NCBI GenBank assembly: GCA_964500645.1
Contig: CAZCOH010000008.1
Location: 1-53,485 of the forward strand
Direction of reading: 5' to 3'
DNA from: CAYFIW01 sp964500645
GTDB taxonomy: Bacteria > Chloroflexota > Dehalococcoidia > Lucifugimonadales > UBA826
Length of the DNA stretch: 53,485 bases
Shown: piece after piece, positions 34,609 through 44,206 of the stretch
How the letters are laid out: every line of letters begins with the position of its first letter
How positions within the stretch are numbered: position 1 is the stretch's first letter
Notes under the pieces: model-generated
Told to the model about the DNA's origin: nothing
Database searches by the model: none
The model's input: only the letters and a program-made list of their open reading frames with translations
Position numbers and translations under genes: made by a program

Positions 34609-35129
34609 CAGGTTCGCTGGCTTTTTTTTATCTAGCTTCTATTCTTGTGATTGGGGGTGGGATTTTAGTGGTTACGGCTAGGAACATAGTTTATGCGGCT
34701 TTTGCATTGCTGGTTTCCATGTTGGGCACTGCTGGTATTTTCTTGTTAGCATTTGCTGAATTTCTAGCAATTGTTCAGATCCTCATCTATGGGGGAGCAG
34801 TGGTTATTGTCGTACTGTTCGCTCTTATGTTGACACGGATAGAAGACTTCAGAAAATTGTCTCAGAACAATCGCTGGTATTTGGCCGCTATTGCTTCAAT
34901 TGCATTATTTCTAATGTTAGTTATTTTCACATTGTCTACTTCAGTGCCGACCTCACATAGGGAGGGAGTGTCAATAAAAGAACTTGGAGAACATCTTTTT
35001 ACTCACTGGGCTGTCCCGTTTGAAGTGGCTTCAATCGTCCTCCTCATTGCACTTATAGGATCCGTCGTGCTTGTTAAAAGGAATGCTTCTGGTTCTGAAC
35101 ATGATGTGGAGAGTCGTCTTCATGATTGA
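34605..35129 (+). CDS. nuoJ: NADH-quinone oxidoreductase subunit J
   Basis: A 174-residue, five-helix membrane subunit. Seen: RNIVYAAFALLVSMLGTAGIFLL and the pi-bulge helix region FLAIVQILIYGGAVVIVVLFALMLT. AAGGAGG stands just upstream of the ATG at 34605, which overlaps the nuoI stop. Confidence 0.93.
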   Translation: MTGSLAFFYLASILVIGGGILVVTARNIVYAAFALLVSMLGTAGIFLLAFAEFLAIVQILIYGGAVVIVVLFALMLTRIEDFRKLSQNNRWYLAAIASIALFLMLVIFTLSTSVPTSHREGVSIKELGEHLFTHWAVPFEVASIVLLIALIGSVVLVKRNASGSEHDVESRLHD

Positions 35130-35439
35130 ATTGGCTCATTTTCAAGTCCTTTCTGCTGCGCTGTTTTGTTTGGGCCTGTACGGGGTTTTGGCTCGAAGAA
35201 GCGCTGTACTCGTTCTTATGTCAATAGAGTTAATGTTAAATGCCGTAAATATAAATGTTATCGGCTATGCGGCCTTAGGAGGGTTTGATGATTTTCATAG
35301 GGCGCTTGGTCATGTCATAGTCGTGTTTGTGATAACCATTGCTGCTGCGGAATTAGCGTTAGCTATTGCAATTATTTTACGCCTGTATAGAAATAAAAAT
35401 ACTGTCAATGTCGATGAAATCGACTTACTCAAGGGTTAA
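35122..35439 (+). CDS. nuoK: NADH-quinone oxidoreductase subunit K
   Basis: A 105-residue, three-helix subunit. Seen: LARRSAVLVLMSIELMLNAVNIN with the conserved Glu, and FVITIAAAELALAIAIIL with the second Glu of the proton path. ATG 35122 is chosen: it overlaps the nuoJ stop and has GGAG 8 nt upstream. An in-frame ATG at 35071 would add a tail inside nuoJ. Confidence 0.94.
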   Translation: MIELAHFQVLSAALFCLGLYGVLARRSAVLVLMSIELMLNAVNINVIGYAALGGFDDFHRALGHVIVVFVITIAAAELALAIAIILRLYRNKNTVNVDEIDLLKG

Positions 35440-35444
35440 ATCAT

Positions 35445-37319
35445 TTGAACCTTTTAATGTCGATTGATGCAAATATGGCTTGGTTAATCCCGTCAATATG
35501 TCTCGCTACTTTTGTGCTTATGCTTATCTCGTCAAGATTTTTGCCGGGTAAGGGTTCATTTTTGGCCATTCTAGGCATTTTTATTGCATTTAGTGTTTTT
35601 TGGGGTGTATTTCTAGATTTTATTTCAAATGATTTAGTTTCTAGAAACTTTGAAGTAGTTTGGATCTCACTTGGAATTTATGAAATTAATTGGGGATTCT
35701 TGGTAGATAGAATATCTATAGTCATGCTTGGTCTTGTTACTTTCGTTTCGCTGGTAGTCCAAATTTATTCACTGGGCTATATGAGAGGTGATAATAGGAT
35801 CGGATGGTATTTCACCATTCATTCGTTGTTTGCTGCCGCTATGCTCACACTCGTGTTGGCGGACAATTTATTGTTCTTATACTTCGCGTGGGAGTTGGTG
35901 GGGCTAGGATCATATTTACTTATAGGTTTTTGGTTTGAAAAAAGATCTGCCGCAGAGGCCGCAAAAAAAGCTTTTATCACTACTAGGATAGGAGATGTTG
36001 GACTTTTAATAGGAATTATACTGTTGTTCAAGGCAACAGGAACTTTTCATATAACGTCAATTATCCATGCTGCTCAGAGTAATGGTATTTCAGATGGTGT
36101 TTTGGTTTCGTCTAGCCTTTTGATATTTCTTGGAGCAGCAGGTAAATCGGCACAGTTTCCATTACATGTTTGGCTGCCTGATGCTATGGAGGGGCCTACA
36201 CCAGTATCAGCCTTGATTCATGCTGCAACTATGGTAGTTGCGGGTGTGTATTTGGTCGCACGATTGCTCCCTCTTTTTGAAATGGCTCCCAATGTACTGC
36301 TCATTATTTCTACTATAGGTTTGGTTACCTTTATATTTGCTGCCACTATCGCATTAGTTGCCACAGATATAAAACGAGTTTTGGCATACTCCACGATTAG
36401 CCATCTTGGATTGATGATGCTATCTCTAGGTGCTTTGGGATTGGCTGCTGCAATGTTTCATTTAGTAGTACATGGTTTTTCCAAAGCACTATTGTTTTTG
36501 GGGGCTGGTAGTGTCATGCATGGAATGCATGATGAAACGGATTTCCAAAAGATGGGAGGATTGAGGAAGACGATGCCGATTACTGCGGTCACCTTTACGT
36601 TGGGGGCATTTTCATTGGCGGGTATCTTTCCATTAGCAGGTTTTTTTAGTAAGGATGAAATCTTGCTATCAATATCTGAGGAGTTGGGACCTGTATTTAT
36701 AGGACTAACCTTGATAGGCGTATTTCTCAGCTCTCTATATATGACGAGATTGGTATTTAGGATATTTGGTGGCGAATTTAAGACCAGTATTTCACAGTCT
36801 TCTCACGAATCGGAACGCATAATGACCGTCCCTCTAATCGTGCTTAGTATTCTTTCTGTAGGATTTGGAATCATGGCTATCCCGATTCTCGAATTTGACG
36901 GATTCGGAACTTTCGTAGACGCGTCTCATCATTTCCATATTAGTTTGGGATTGTCAGTAACTTCTTTGGTTATTGCTACATTGGGTATAATCGTTGGCTA
37001 TTTGAGGTATGGTCCACCAAATTGGACTAACATTAAAATTGACGGTTTCTTGGCTCCATTTCATAAAGTAGTTGAAAATAAATATTACGTAGATGAGTTT
37101 TATCAATTTATCATTGATAAAGTGGTTCTATCAGTTGGGAGATTCGTAGCTGTCTTTGATCGGATTGTTGTCAATGACACTGGTGTAGATGGAATTGGAA
37201 TATCAGTCTGGCTATCTGCAATCAAAGTCAGGGTTGTTCATACTGGGTACTTCTATAGTTATGGCACGGCAATGATTTTCGGATTGTTCATCGTGGCAAT
37301 TGTATGGTGGGTGGTTTAG
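35445..37319 (+). CDS. nuoL: NADH-quinone oxidoreductase subunit L
   Basis: A 624-residue distal antiporter-like proton channel with the long lateral helix at its end. Seen: FAWELVGLGSYLLIGFWFEK (Glu of the channel), GAAGKSAQFPLHVWLPDAMEGPTPVSALIHAATM (Lys and His), and DIKRVLAYSTISHLGLMM. The start TTG 35445 has AAGGG (35431-35435) 9 nt upstream; ATG 35457 is an alternative. It overlaps the nuoM frame start but not the chosen nuoM ATG. Confidence 0.95.
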   Translation: MNLLMSIDANMAWLIPSICLATFVLMLISSRFLPGKGSFLAILGIFIAFSVFWGVFLDFISNDLVSRNFEVVWISLGIYEINWGFLVDRISIVMLGLVTFVSLVVQIYSLGYMRGDNRIGWYFTIHSLFAAAMLTLVLADNLLFLYFAWELVGLGSYLLIGFWFEKRSAAEAAKKAFITTRIGDVGLLIGIILLFKATGTFHITSIIHAAQSNGISDGVLVSSSLLIFLGAAGKSAQFPLHVWLPDAMEGPTPVSALIHAATMVVAGVYLVARLLPLFEMAPNVLLIISTIGLVTFIFAATIALVATDIKRVLAYSTISHLGLMMLSLGALGLAAAMFHLVVHGFSKALLFLGAGSVMHGMHDETDFQKMGGLRKTMPITAVTFTLGAFSLAGIFPLAGFFSKDEILLSISEELGPVFIGLTLIGVFLSSLYMTRLVFRIFGGEFKTSISQSSHESERIMTVPLIVLSILSVGFGIMAIPILEFDGFGTFVDASHHFHISLGLSVTSLVIATLGIIVGYLRYGPPNWTNIKIDGFLAPFHKVVENKYYVDEFYQFIIDKVVLSVGRFVAVFDRIVVNDTGVDGIGISVWLSAIKVRVVHTGYFYSYGTAMIFGLFIVAIVWWVV

Positions 37320-37327
37320 GTGATGTC

Positions 37328-38866
37328 ATGAACATGCCAGTTTTAACATTACTTGTTGTTTTACCTGCAATAGGCGCGGTATTACTTATGTTGATACCCG
37401 GGAAACTCGATAAAGCCATTAAGTGGACTGCCCTTTCTTTTTCGACTTTAGCTCTTGTGATTTCGATTGGGGTTTTTCTGGGTTTTGATAAGTCTGAGGG
37501 GGGCATTCAATTTGCCGAGTCATATAATTGGCTTGCAATTCCTGGACCTTGGGGAGAAGGCGCGAGGGCTATAACATTCTCTCTTGGTGTGGATGGGATA
37601 TCGGTCGCTATGGTCCTTCTTACCGGAATCGTCATGTTTACCGGAACTGTGGTTTCGTGGAATCTTCAAAATTCTGCAAAAGATTTTTTCATACTATATT
37701 TTTTGTTACTTTCCGGCGTTTTTGGTGTATTTGTAAGTTTTGATATGTTCTTCTTCTTTTTCTTTTACGAGTTGTCAGTGTTACCCATGTATCTTCTTAT
37801 AGGTAAATGGGGTAGCAGTAGTGTTTTTCCGTCTTTCTCTCGATCCAAAGAGTACAGCGCTATGAAATTGACCATAGTTCTAGTGGCTGGAAGTGTATTA
37901 ATTTGGGTGTCCATAGTTGCTATCTATGTACAAGCAGGCATAGGTACTTTTGACATATTGGAAATTCAAAAAGTCGTAGACGACAGGTTTTCTTCAGATT
38001 TCCAAAAATTATTTTTTCCTATGATGATGATCGGATTTGGTATTTTAGCGGGTCTGTGGCCTTTTCATACTTGGTCACCCGATGGGCACGTTGCAGCGCC
38101 CACGGCAGTTAGCATGGTACATGCCGGGGTATTGATGAAGTTGGGTGCTTTCGGGATTATTAGATTGGGCATTATGTTAATGCCTGAAGGAGCCCAGATG
38201 TGGATGCCATTGTTGATAGCTCTAGGCGCCGTAAATGTGATTTATGGAGCGATATCTGCAATGGGACAGACTGACTTGAAATATGTCATAGGTTATTCCT
38301 CAGTAAGTCATATGGGTTACGTGTTAATGGGAATTGGCACACTCAATACCTTTGGTATGAACGGAGCGGTACTTCAAATGTTCTCTCATGGTGTAATGAC
38401 TGCTCTATTTTTTGCGGTTGTTGGAATGATTTATGAGAGAACACACACAAGAGATTCCATTGTTCTTGAGGGGATGGCCAAACGTATGGGGGTTGTTGGG
38501 TCATTGTTTGTTTTGGCAGGCTTAACTTCTTTGGGCCTACCTGGTCTGAGTGGATTTGTGGCAGAGTTATTGGTTTTCATTGGCATCTTCCAAAGTTATG
38601 GTGCTTGGGGAATATTCCTTGGTTCATTGGCGGTGCTGGGTGCTGCAATCACAGCGGTCTATATTTTACGGTTGATTGCGAAGGTGTTTTTTGGTCCTAT
38701 TGGGGATCGGTGGACTGATCAGACTGATGCAAATTTGCGAGAAAAATTTGCCGCAGGCGTTCTCGTAATTGTAATTTTATCGATAGGTCTATGGCCATTC
38801 CCGTACATTGAAGTTATCGAGAGTGGAGTATCACCCTTACTAGCGGCGATACCTGGTGCCGGATGA
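37328..38866 (+). CDS. nuoM: NADH-quinone oxidoreductase subunit M
   Basis: A 512-residue antiporter-like membrane subunit. Seen: FFFYELSVLPMYLLIGKWG, GILAGLWPFHTWSPDGHVAAPTAVSMVHAGVLMKLGAFG and DLKYVIGYSSVSHMGYVLMG, with conserved Glu, Lys and His of the proton channel. ATG 37328 is chosen with AGGTGA upstream; ATG 37304 and 37334 are in frame. It ends at the nuoN start (ATGA). Confidence 0.95.
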   Translation: MNMPVLTLLVVLPAIGAVLLMLIPGKLDKAIKWTALSFSTLALVISIGVFLGFDKSEGGIQFAESYNWLAIPGPWGEGARAITFSLGVDGISVAMVLLTGIVMFTGTVVSWNLQNSAKDFFILYFLLLSGVFGVFVSFDMFFFFFFYELSVLPMYLLIGKWGSSSVFPSFSRSKEYSAMKLTIVLVAGSVLIWVSIVAIYVQAGIGTFDILEIQKVVDDRFSSDFQKLFFPMMMIGFGILAGLWPFHTWSPDGHVAAPTAVSMVHAGVLMKLGAFGIIRLGIMLMPEGAQMWMPLLIALGAVNVIYGAISAMGQTDLKYVIGYSSVSHMGYVLMGIGTLNTFGMNGAVLQMFSHGVMTALFFAVVGMIYERTHTRDSIVLEGMAKRMGVVGSLFVLAGLTSLGLPGLSGFVAELLVFIGIFQSYGAWGIFLGSLAVLGAAITAVYILRLIAKVFFGPIGDRWTDQTDANLREKFAAGVLVIVILSIGLWPFPYIEVIESGVSPLLAAIPGAG

Positions 38867-40356
38867 ATAACTTTTGGTTGTTGACGCCAGAGTTTTTAGT
38901 TACCGGTTTGGCTTTTCTTTTACTTGCGTTAGATTTATTTATCCACGATAAACATAGAATTATTCTGCCTTGGATAGCTTTTCTGGGTCTGTTGATTATC
39001 ATCGGTGTAATCCTCTTGATAGATAATTCTGGGGATCTGTACAACGGTGTATTGGTTTTTGACGAGTTCACCAAATATTTCCGGCTGCTCCTTGTTTCGG
39101 TGGCAGTTTTTATAGTCTTTATGTCGAAGGATTATGTAAAAGATAGGCTAGAAAATGTTGGCGAATATTACGGTATTCTAATTTTTACCCTCGCTGGGGC
39201 CATGCTATTATCCTCGTCATCTGAACTATTAACTGCTTATATAAGTTTGGAGCTACTTAGTTTTGGTCTGTATGTATTGGTTGCTTTTGACAGATACAAT
39301 CCTAAGGCAAACGAGGCTGCTACAAAGTACATATTATTAGGGGCATTTTCATCGGCAATCATTCTATATGGCATAAGCCATATATATGGATTGTTGGGGA
39401 CAACCAAATTTGTAGAAATCGCAGAGGTTCTTACAGGTCTTTCAGAAATGTCACCTGGTTTGATATTAGGCTTTGCATTAATTCTTACAGGTCTTCTTTT
39501 TAAATTAGCGGCTGTACCTTTTCATATGTGGGCACCCGATGCCTACGAAGGATCGCCTGTTCCAATAACTGCGTGGCTATCTGTGGGATCAAAGATTGCG
39601 GTGGTGGCTTTGGTAGTGAGATTTTTTATGTTCGGATTCATTCCAGCTCCAGGCGGATCTGACTGGCAATTGATAGTAGTTTTGATATCAGTCGCGACCA
39701 TGGTTGTTGGAAATCTTTTAGCACTTGTACAATCAAATCTTAGACGTTTATTAGCGTATTCCAGTATTGCACATGTAGGATATTTGTTGATGGGAGTGGC
39801 AGCGTTTGTTCAATTTGGGGATGATGGATCTAGCTCTGTTGGTTCATCCCATTTAGTATCTAACGGAATAATATTTCACGTATCGGCCTATGCCGTGACA
39901 AATCTTGCAGCGTTTATGTCGATTATAGTTGTATATAATCATACTGGTAGAGATGATATTAAAAGTCTCGCTGGTCTGAGTACGAGACAGCCACTCGTCG
40001 CCCTTGTTCTTGTGAGCGCACTATTTTCTCTTGCAGGTCTTCCTGTATTTGCGGGGTTTACCAGCAAGTTTTATCTTTTCAATGCTGTTGGTATTCAAGG
40101 ATTGCTTTGGTTGGTGGGAGTGGGAATAGTGGCCAGTCTCATATCGCTTTATTACTATTTAATGGTTGCTAGACAGATATACATTGAAGAGCCTGAGAAT
40201 GAATCGCCCATACCTGTACCATTTTTCAGTAAAGTTATCTTATGTATTCTGTTGATTATCATGGTGACTGGTGGGATATGGCCTCAACCTGTTATGGAAA
40301 TAATACAATCTGCGACTGATTCCGTAATGTCAGCTGGTTTGATAGGGCATCTTTAA
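38863..40356 (+). CDS. nuoN: NADH-quinone oxidoreductase subunit N
   Basis: A 497-residue antiporter-like subunit, the last gene of the operon. Seen: ISLELLSFGLYVLVAFDRYNPKANEAATKY, KLAAVPFHMWAPDAYEGSPVPITAW, LRRLLAYSSIAHVGYLLMG and PVFAGFTSKFYLF. The ATG at 38863 overlaps the nuoM stop by 4 nt. No intrinsic terminator could be identified in the 106 nt that follow. Confidence 0.95.
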   Translation: MNNFWLLTPEFLVTGLAFLLLALDLFIHDKHRIILPWIAFLGLLIIIGVILLIDNSGDLYNGVLVFDEFTKYFRLLLVSVAVFIVFMSKDYVKDRLENVGEYYGILIFTLAGAMLLSSSSELLTAYISLELLSFGLYVLVAFDRYNPKANEAATKYILLGAFSSAIILYGISHIYGLLGTTKFVEIAEVLTGLSEMSPGLILGFALILTGLLFKLAAVPFHMWAPDAYEGSPVPITAWLSVGSKIAVVALVVRFFMFGFIPAPGGSDWQLIVVLISVATMVVGNLLALVQSNLRRLLAYSSIAHVGYLLMGVAAFVQFGDDGSSSVGSSHLVSNGIIFHVSAYAVTNLAAFMSIIVVYNHTGRDDIKSLAGLSTRQPLVALVLVSALFSLAGLPVFAGFTSKFYLFNAVGIQGLLWLVGVGIVASLISLYYYLMVARQIYIEEPENESPIPVPFFSKVILCILLIIMVTGGIWPQPVMEIIQSATDSVMSAGLIGHL

Positions 40357-40462
40357 TCTAATGTTTATTAAATTCCATGGCAGCAGCTTATTCTAAAACT
40401 GAAAAATTTTAAAAACATGAATAGATTGGTAATGTATATATATTTAGTGAAAGGAGAAAGAA

Positions 40463-41194
40463 TTGGCACATTCGACTGATTGGCCAGATGACTATAAAAG
40501 AGGACTGGTAGTCGTAGCTCATGCTGATGATGCTGAGTACGGTTGTTCTGGAACAGTGGCAAGGTTGGTGGCAGAAGGTTGGGATATGGCATATGTACTT
40601 TGCACTGATGGTAGTAAAGGTAGTGGTGAGCCAGGTATGACAGAGGAGAAATTAGCCCAGATTAGAAAAAAGGAGCAACAAGACGCAGGTACTGCTTTGG
40701 GTCTGTCAAATGTTACTTTCCTTGGATACCCGGACAGTTATCTGACCCCAAGTCTGGATGTTCGAAAAGATATAGCTAGGGAAATACGAAGGCAAAAGCC
40801 AGACGTGGTTATTTGCCAATACCCTATGAGAATACTCGATGGAGGGTATGGATCAGGTCATCCTGATCATATAGCGGCCGGAGAAAATACTTTATCCGCT
40901 ATTTTTCCCACCGCGAGAGATCATATGACTTTTCCAGAATTGATAGAGGAGGGTTATGAGCCACATAAAGTTGCTGAAGCTTGGATAATGGGTCATCCTG
41001 AGCCTGACTTATATGTAGACATAAGTGATCATATGGAGACCTCAGTAAAGGCTCTCACATCTCATGTGTCCCAAATGGGTGGCCAATCATATCAAGAGGT
41101 ATTCGATAGAATGATTGAATGGAGGGCAGAAAGAGGAAAAGGTCATGGAATGCCTCAGGCCGATGCATTCAAAAGAATATATTACAGAAGATAA
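40463..41194 (+). CDS. PIG-L family deacetylase
   Basis: 243 residues of the LmbE/PIG-L zinc hydrolase family, which removes acyl groups from N-acetylated sugars, mycothiol/bacillithiol precursors or similar. The N-terminal metal motif reads VVAHADDAEYGCSGT (usual AHPDDxE with Ala in place of Pro), and the second is GSGHPDHIAAGENTL. LVVVAHADD and VLCTDGSKG fix the fold. The start is TTG 40463, with AAAGGAG just before. It starts a cluster with a cupin; the nearby dapA-like and NHL genes run on the other strand. Confidence 0.9.
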   Translation: MAHSTDWPDDYKRGLVVVAHADDAEYGCSGTVARLVAEGWDMAYVLCTDGSKGSGEPGMTEEKLAQIRKKEQQDAGTALGLSNVTFLGYPDSYLTPSLDVRKDIAREIRRQKPDVVICQYPMRILDGGYGSGHPDHIAAGENTLSAIFPTARDHMTFPELIEEGYEPHKVAEAWIMGHPEPDLYVDISDHMETSVKALTSHVSQMGGQSYQEVFDRMIEWRAERGKGHGMPQADAFKRIYYRR

Positions 41195-41250
41195 TTTTTT
41201 AGCGATCAGATGAAAATTTCTTGAAATGTTGTTAATACTATGGTGAGTGT

Positions 41251-41562
41251 ATGAAACCTGTTATAAAAAATTATAGGGATAATAAAAATCCTATTCTTGG
41301 AAAAGAAGATGGAGTTCCGAATTACGTGATGCTATTCGTAGAGCATGCGCCCGGTGAGTCAAGTCCTTTACATACCCATCCATGGGAGCATCAGGCCTTC
41401 ATTACAGAAGGTTCAGGTCTATTGTATTTTGGAGGGGAAGAATACCCTGTCAGGCAAGGTGATTGTGTTCATGTTCCTGAAAATGTTGAACATCAATTTC
41501 GAAATACGGGGAGTGTTCCTATGAATAGGGTAACGGTTAATCCGATCAAATCTGTTGAGTGA
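41251..41562 (+). CDS. single-domain cupin protein
   Basis: 103 residues with the cupin metal-binding motifs HTHPWEHQAFITEGSG (motif 1) and ENVEHQFRNTG (motif 2). Such small beta barrels are isomerases, dioxygenases or sensory or storage modules; no substrate can be inferred. It lies 56 nt behind the PIG-L gene in the same direction. It ends 29 bp before the convergent dapA-like gene. Confidence 0.85.
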   Translation: MKPVIKNYRDNKNPILGKEDGVPNYVMLFVEHAPGESSPLHTHPWEHQAFITEGSGLLYFGGEEYPVRQGDCVHVPENVEHQFRNTGSVPMNRVTVNPIKSVE

Positions 41563-41591
41563 CGGTGTGGTAATTTATTTCCCTGTTTTCG

Positions 41592-42482
41592 TTATTGAAG
41601 CCCCACTTTTTTAATTATTTTTAATAATTCTTCCTTATTTTTTTCGGCAATTTTGGGGCCTGGTGATCGTGTTGCAGCTGATTTTATAAATCCGCGATGC
41701 ATCAACCCAGCCTTACGTATAGCTAATCCAATCCCTTCCTGCTGTTCATATTGTATGAGGGGTAAATACTTATAGAATATTTTCTCTGCGTCATCAATTT
41801 TGCTATTTTTGATCAGGTCGCAGATCTTGACTAATATTTCTGGATAGGCAAATCCTGTCATTGCCCCCATCGATCCTCTTCGGAGTTCATCGAGTAGAAA
41901 TACTCCCCCTAGGCCACCAAATATGCCAATTTGATCTCCTATTTGCTCTTTTATAGCACTGATTTTGGTTGGAGTGGGTGGGTCTTCCAATTTTAAATAT
42001 TTAACTTGAGGTATTTCTTTTGAAACTTTGATTATAAAGTCTATAGGCATATGTACCCCAGAAGTCTGAGGGTAATCTTGCATCACGATGGGAATATTTA
42101 TGGATTTTGCGACGTTATAAAAATGATCAAAAAGAGCGTTTAAGTTAGGTTTTAGCATTGAAGGAGCTGAAATCATAACTGCAGAAGCACCTATATTCTC
42201 TGCAAATCGACTCCTTTCTACTACAGTTTTTGTTCCGTCCCCTGTTGTTCCCAGGGTCACTGGTAAATTCCCGGCTACTGAAATTATTTTCTCTGCTACT
42301 TTATCCCTTTCTTTGTCCGTAAGTTTAGAAGCCTCCCCCATAACACCAAGACCTACAACCCCGGCGCAATAAGAAGATTGCGCTTGTTCAATAATTTTAT
42401 TTAATGACTCGAAGTCGATCTCCTCATTTTTGGAAAAAGGAGTAGCAAGCATCCAATGCATGCCATAAGGTAAATCAGCCAT
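41592..42482 (-). CDS. dihydrodipicolinate synthase/N-acetylneuraminate lyase family protein
   Basis: 296 residues of the DapA/NAL aldolase barrel. The Schiff-base Lys is Lys164 (KYLKLEDPP), the proton-relay Tyr is Tyr137 (VMQDYPQTSG), and the phosphate/carboxylate loop is VVGLGVMGEASKLT in place of the GTTGE of DapA. The changed loop and the accessory context favour a catabolic aldolase or dehydratase of sugar acids over lysine synthesis. The NHL gene lies 43 nt upstream on the same strand. Confidence 0.85.
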   Translation of the reverse strand: MADLPYGMHWMLATPFSKNEEIDFESLNKIIEQAQSSYCAGVVGLGVMGEASKLTDKERDKVAEKIISVAGNLPVTLGTTGDGTKTVVERSRFAENIGASAVMISAPSMLKPNLNALFDHFYNVAKSINIPIVMQDYPQTSGVHMPIDFIIKVSKEIPQVKYLKLEDPPTPTKISAIKEQIGDQIGIFGGLGGVFLLDELRRGSMGAMTGFAYPEILVKICDLIKNSKIDDAEKIFYKYLPLIQYEQQEGIGLAIRKAGLMHRGFIKSAATRSPGPKIAEKNKEELLKIIKKVGLQ

Positions 42483-42525
42483 CGTTACTCCTTAATGTTT
42501 TTGGACGATAATAGATAGTTTGATT

Positions 42526-43548
42526 CTATTGGATAACACGAACTCGATGGTTTTCGCTATCCGCTACGTAAAACTCCCCATTAAATCCTGAAACTACACC
42601 GTGAGGTCTTGCCATTCCAGCCTCTGTTGCGGGGCCGTCGTCACCATGTGGACCTTCTGTACCTCCTGCTACAGTGGAAATCACACTTGTTGATGTGTCA
42701 ACCAACCGAATCGAATGATTTTCTGTGTCAACTATCAGGATGTTCCCGTCCAGATCACATCGGATAGCCTTAGGTCCATTTAGTAATGCTTCTGAAGCTG
42801 GACCACCATCTCCTTCATAACCTGTTTCACCGGTACCAGCGATTGTTGTTATGATTCCGTTATTGTCAACGCGCCTTACGGTGTTACCCGCTCGTTCACA
42901 TATATAGGTATTACCTTTTCCGTCAACGCAAACAGCCCTGGCTTCAAATATTCCAGCTTCAGTTACTGGCCCTCCATCTCCACTATGTTCCTTTTTTCCG
43001 GTTCCGGCGAACGTGTCTATTATTCCGGTTTTGAGGTCTAGGCGCCTCACCTTTTGATCCTGAACATCAGCTATCAATAATCCACCTTTCCCGTCAAGAA
43101 CACAGTCGTTCGGTTCAATCATTTGAGATGAATTTCCTTGAATGCCATCTTGACCAGAACCCGGAGACGTTGTTCCAGCAACAGTAGATATTATTCCGGT
43201 TTCCCCGTCTATTTTCCGGATACTTGGATTAAATCGCTGGCAGATATAAACATCACCATTTTGATCTACTTGTATGGCATAAATCTCGTCAATATCAGCT
43301 TCTTTAGCAGGGCCATTGTCCCCAGAGTGTCCTTGAATACCAGTGCCTGCAAAATTTGTCACCATTCCAGATATCAGGTCAGCTTTACGGACCCTAAAAT
43401 TAAAACAATCTGCAAAATACAAAAACTTTCCAGAAGGGTCGATTTCTACATGAAACGGGTTGTCCATCTGTGATTTTAAAGAGGGTCCTCCGTCACCGGA
43501 ATAACCTTGAGTTCCATCACCTACAACCGTTGATATTTTTTTGCTCAT
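42526..43548 (-). CDS. NHL-repeat beta-propeller protein
   Basis: 340 residues, almost entirely six repeats of the form TVAGTG-x-GYSGDGGPA-x-EA...P-GV-x-VD-x-GN-x-YIAD-x-N-x-RVRxVD. This closes a six-bladed propeller. The repeat SGDGGPA is typical of NHL proteins of the vgb/ice-nucleation-like type. There is no signal peptide and no other domain. It may be a lactonase- or sensor-like protein; the blade loops do not reveal a ligand. It is co-directional with the dapA-like gene downstream. Confidence 0.85.
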   Translation of the reverse strand: MSKKISTVVGDGTQGYSGDGGPSLKSQMDNPFHVEIDPSGKFLYFADCFNFRVRKADLISGMVTNFAGTGIQGHSGDNGPAKEADIDEIYAIQVDQNGDVYICQRFNPSIRKIDGETGIISTVAGTTSPGSGQDGIQGNSSQMIEPNDCVLDGKGGLLIADVQDQKVRRLDLKTGIIDTFAGTGKKEHSGDGGPVTEAGIFEARAVCVDGKGNTYICERAGNTVRRVDNNGIITTIAGTGETGYEGDGGPASEALLNGPKAIRCDLDGNILIVDTENHSIRLVDTSTSVISTVAGGTEGPHGDDGPATEAGMARPHGVVSGFNGEFYVADSENHRVRVIQ

Positions 43549-43604
43549 TATTTATAAATCTCCTAAAAATGTGTCTTGTACTACTGAAGTCCTAGCATCA
43601 TTGA

Positions 43605-44174
43605 TTAAAAAAACATTCTTGTTAACAGGATATTTGATCTAATCCATTGCCAAGGTTTTATCTCTGAATAATGAAGGATATATTCTTGGAAAAATTTGGG
43701 TATGTAAAGTAACACTAATACCAAAAGAAGGCTGGATGTTTTTTTTGGAATAAGCCTAGGGCAAAACCTGTCGCATATTATGTAATATAAAAAGAAATTT
43801 TCAAATAGATTGGGGAAGAAAAAGATAAGTTGTCTGAACTGTTCTCCGGTGACTTCAAAGATTCCTATTCCAAGAAATCTAAATATAAAGAGAGCTACAG
43901 CTGCGTTTCTTGCGAGTTTATTTCGCCAGCTAAACGTTATGTAAGCTTCAATAGTCAAGTAGTACATGTCAAGCCATTTATCGAAGCGTTGATAATTATC
44001 GCCGAATCCCACTTGATCTTCATTAAGTATAGGCATTGCTTGTAGAGCATCGACTAGTACTACATCTAACATATCAATTACCATCGAGGCTATCGCACCA
44101 ACGATACGATTTTTAAATATCAATAGAGGTATGAATAGTCTTAATATAAGGACGATAATTACGGATACAGACAA
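43605..44174 (-). CDS. unknown integral membrane protein
   Basis: 189 residues and about five or six hydrophobic segments (for example VIIVLILRLFIPLLIF, AVALFIFRFLGIGIF and LLLVLVLLYIPKFF). I do not recognise a family. Possible landmarks are DALQAMPILNEDQVGFGDNYQRFDKW and ICDRFCPRLIPKK. The start is TTG 44174 with GGAG upstream; no other start exists after the in-frame stop. It immediately follows the acyl-activating fusion gene (32 nt), so a lipid-linked role is conceivable. Confidence 0.6.
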   Translation of the reverse strand: MSVSVIIVLILRLFIPLLIFKNRIVGAIASMVIDMLDVVLVDALQAMPILNEDQVGFGDNYQRFDKWLDMYYLTIEAYITFSWRNKLARNAAVALFIFRFLGIGIFEVTGEQFRQLIFFFPNLFENFFLYYIICDRFCPRLIPKKTSSLLLVLVLLYIPKFFQEYILHYSEIKPWQWIRSNILLTRMFF

Positions 44175-44206
44175 GGGTTCGTTACTCCAAAATTCGACTT
44201 AGTTTT

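Noticed and set aside
35071..35121. Upstream extension of nuoK from the ATG at 35071
   Set aside because: It would overlap nuoJ by 59 nt and add residues absent from NuoK; ATG 35122 has a ribosome-binding site.
42526..43548. DNA repeat array or CRISPR-like element
   Set aside because: The periodicity comes from NHL protein blades; the DNA repeats are imperfect and in frame, with no spacers.
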